Assembly (NCBI GenBank): GCA_029207755.1
Contig: JARCOQ010000012.1
Span: 4,112,001 to 4,176,000, forward strand
Reading direction: 5' to 3'
Origin: Chamaea fasciata
Lineage: Eukaryota; Chordata; Aves; Passeriformes; Sylviidae
Length of the DNA stretch: 64,000 bases
Of this stretch, positions 60,962-64,000 are shown piece by piece (position 1 is the stretch's first letter; each line of letters begins with the position of its first letter). The notes below the pieces were generated by a model. It saw only the letters and a list, made by a program, of their open reading frames with translations. It did not search any database and had not been told where the DNA came from. The translations under genes were made by a program, and so were the position numbers.

Positions 60962-63900
60962 AGGGGCCAGCTGCCCCTTTGCCCCAAGGGGTGCTGCATG
61001 GCCATAAAGTGCCCATGACACCCTTCAGGGCTCCCCAGCAGCATCCCTGCCCACCTCTGCCAGCAGCAGGTCCTGCTCCCCGGGAAGAGCCGCGGCATCG
61101 GCGCCTTGGCACTCAGCCTGCCCCGGAGCACCACCAGCACAGCACTCAGTCTGCCTGATTAAAGCTGGCAGCCAATTCACCCTCGTACCACTGGAAGGGG
61201 ATATAAATTTGTTTAGAAGCCTCTTTGAAACCATTTATGACTACTGTAAGTGCCACAGCAAATTTTAAAACTACAAAAACTTTCATCGGCCACAGCCCAA
61301 AAGGCTGCATTTTTAACATTTTGATCTAATTCTCAGGTAGATTCAGACAACTGAAAGCACAGGGTGTATTTCTTCTAATTAATGATTTATAAGTTCTGAT
61401 GTCCCAGACAACTGAAATTCATCTTTTCCTGTACCTCCCAGAAAAATCATCTCCCCTGCTGAGAGGACAGAAAAAGTGAAATATTTCATCAATTTCAGTA
61501 CCGGTTTCAGTAAAGAAGTAATCTAACAGAAGTTGTGCTGTTCCAGACTGATTCCTTTAGAATATAATAATTTTAAATTATTCATTCTCATTTGAATGAA
61601 TATACTGATTTCAAAAAACAATACCTGAATAACTCAATTTTGAGTATATCATTTTACTGTGTTTTAATTAACCAAAGTCTTTACTGACATTTTCTTATTG
61701 TCCTCTGTATGTGGACACATTGTTTATAAATTGGTTTGCTACAAGTCTACAGGGAACTTTTACAGGGAACCTAAATGAAAGAGACAACGCTGACACTAGC
61801 CCATCCCCTTCCCCAGGAAGGTGGGTGGGAATCCAACAACAGTGCAGGACTGGCCCTGGCTCAGCAGTTCACTGAATTTTAAGTGCCAATAATACAAATG
61901 GTTTTTATGCAAAAGATTTTAAATTGTTTAAGGAGTCACAAGCACTTTGGCTTTGCTACTGCCAGCCTTTTAGATGCTAAAACAGTCTGGATTCAGTCTT
62001 TGGTCCATGTTCCATCATTTGGGAGATTTGGAACTAAGCTCCAGCATTGCATATAGCATAATATTAAATCACACACAATGCACTACAAGCAATCCTCTGC
62101 TGGCCCAATCTACTAAAATGATTTATTCACAGGAAGTTTAACTGTACAGCAGGGAGACTGCAGCACATGTGTACCTTCACAAAGAACCCTTGTCAAGCAA
62201 GTCACCAGTATAAATGCCATTTGGGCGGCTTTAGACCAGAGTGAGATTTAGAGTTTTGAAATAAACCCACCTTCTTTCAATACGAAAGGACAACCAACAT
62301 TTTATATGGAAAGGACACAGTTTCTTATGCACAAACATATAAATACATTTTATGGCAGTCACCTAACAAAAAAAAGAACCCCACCAGCATTAAATAACAG
62401 ACCTGCCATAATGCAACCTGTTGTTACTCCTTGGAGTGATTAAAATACGGCTTCACCATGCTGAAGTGTCTCTCCTCCCCCTCACACCAGTAAACCCTTT
62501 CTTCTTCTGCATTTGTTATACATTCTCATTTATATTATCTGTCTAGCTGTCCATCCTTACATTGGAATCTGCTTAGAACAGGCACTTTTCCTTCTTGACC
62601 ATTCAATGAGCTCTGCAGTTGGTGATACCATGGACAAATATTAAATGAACCTCTCTGAAAAGAGACAACTGTAAGAGGGAATTCTATTGTGTAAAACAAC
62701 CATTCCCACAGAAGAGAGCTAAGGTACTTAACTGAACTAGTTTTTACTCAAAAGACTATTCAAAATATTGAAACACTTCTCTGTACATTGTTTGCTTGTA
62801 TGGAAATATACACAGGGCAATTTTACGGGCTTCATCCTGAACAACTTTTGGAAGCACGAACTTCTGTTGATATTTTAAGAGGAATTGTGACTGTTTTGGG
62901 AAAGTTTAATCAGTGCCTTTAAAAATATGTCAACATCAGAAATGGTAGTTGGGTTGGCTTAAAAAACTGATTATGGAGTAAGGGAAAGATTTGTAAGCAA
63001 AACCACATTTCACCTTGCATAGGGAGCAACACATGAATGAGAAATGGGCACTACAGGCTGACAGTATCTCTAGAGCACCTGCATTCTGCCCTGTTGGAAA
63101 TTTAAATAACCTTGCAGCATGAAGTAACTCTGAAATTAGAAGCTGCTAGAAAATACTTTCTATAATATTTGTGTTATTACTTACAAGTTCATTTGTTTTG
63201 ATGAGGATTTCCATCTAGTTTCCTAGAATCTATCAGAGAAATTATTTTTGAGAAGCTTCACTTAAGTGGAAAAACAATTCCACAATTAAAAACCTCACGA
63301 AATTTAAAAATTACATGACTTGTATCGAGGTACAGCTGTGAAAAGGGTATGCACAATTTGCTGCGTAGATCCACTCAAACCCCCTCCAATACTGTACCCT
63401 TTTGCCCTCAGCATCCACCTTCTCCCCTGTTGAAATCAAGAATGCAGAGTGGATATTGAAATTAACTAGTACAGTAAGTGAACTGCAGAATTAGTACCAG
63501 TCTAGCAAATTAAACAAGGGAATAACCTAAATTTTTTTCCATTTTCCTTTTTTTTATTTCCAACAAATTAGAGGGCTCCAGTAGATTTTATCAAATACTG
63601 AGCTCCCCACTCTCTTTCTCAAACTGTATAAATGCCTTGAACTCCCAAAAGAACATCACCATTCCTTAGCCCCATGTAGTTCTCTTTCATTTACCCACTT
63701 CCACAGCACCATTTTCAAAGACTTATTTTAGCCAAAGGGAACAAAAGTGGAAATCCTGAAAGGAGATCTGCAGATTTTTCCAGAATTTTTACTCTGCCCC
63801 CTCCACCAACTGTCCACAAGACCTCAACTCCCCCACTGGGATATCCTTTATGGATGACTCCTGAGGCACTTAAAGATTAAAACAAAGGACAAGCCTTACA

Positions 63901-64000
63901 AGTGTTACACTGCAATGCTGGCCACAATAGTTTAGTCACCCTCTCTGAACACAAAAAAGGAGCCCAGCCTCACCTTTGAAGTTGTAAGCCTTAGTCAAAT
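60962..64000. other. Unassigned non-coding DNA
   Basis: The first 200 bp are G+C-rich with a few CpG (GCCGCGGCATCGGCGCC near 61089-61105) and may belong to the LTR or be a small separate element. From 61200 to the end the sequence is A+T-rich, and no gene, RNA or repeat family is recognised. Confidence 0.5.

Overview
The window reads as nuclear DNA from a bird. The main evidence is at least six fragments of CR1 (chicken repeat 1), the dominant avian LINE, on both strands. Two further stretches resemble LTRs of bird endogenous retroviruses. The base composition is A+T-rich, with long homopolymers, A/C-only low-complexity tracts and tetranucleotide microsatellites, and no operon-like gene packing. 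A songbird or other neoavian is plausible from the LTR and repeat style, but I cannot fix the species.

I found no confidently coding gene. Every open frame is short (the longest is 190 codons, minus strand 37851-38423). Many lie inside CR1 copies or low-complexity DNA, and none translates into a protein family I recognise. The simplest reading is an intergenic desert or the inside of one or more very large introns. No tRNA, rRNA, CRISPR array or bacterial-type feature is visible.

Layout: 1-13.4 kb is unassigned A+T-rich DNA with a splice-acceptor-like tract (1325-1347), a perfect 11-bp inverted repeat (6871-6898) and an unclassified repeat-like block (about 9286-9990). From 13.4 to 25.6 kb lie four CR1 fragments: 13483 and 17459 in minus orientation, 20424 and 25040 in plus. 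The last abuts a CpG-rich patch carrying a CCAAT box. From 25.6 to 40.2 kb the sequence is unassigned apart from low-complexity tracts and an LTR-like fragment at 32130. The most gene-like spot is 40290-40540. It is CpG-rich and CCAAT-bearing, and on the minus strand has an ATG in strong Kozak context with two possible splice donors downstream, so it may be a promoter and first exon. From 41 to 54 kb there is a TAAT-rich possible enhancer (41690-41790), a TAAA microsatellite (44606) and a long near-perfect hairpin of pre-miRNA size (48782-48845). From 54 to 64 kb come two more CR1 fragments (54235 and 59079, both minus), a TA microsatellite and an LTR-like piece at 60682.

There is no gene set whose members can be said to work together. 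The candidates worth following are the 40.4-kb promoter-like element and the 48.8-kb hairpin. I did not find evidence for a new biological system.
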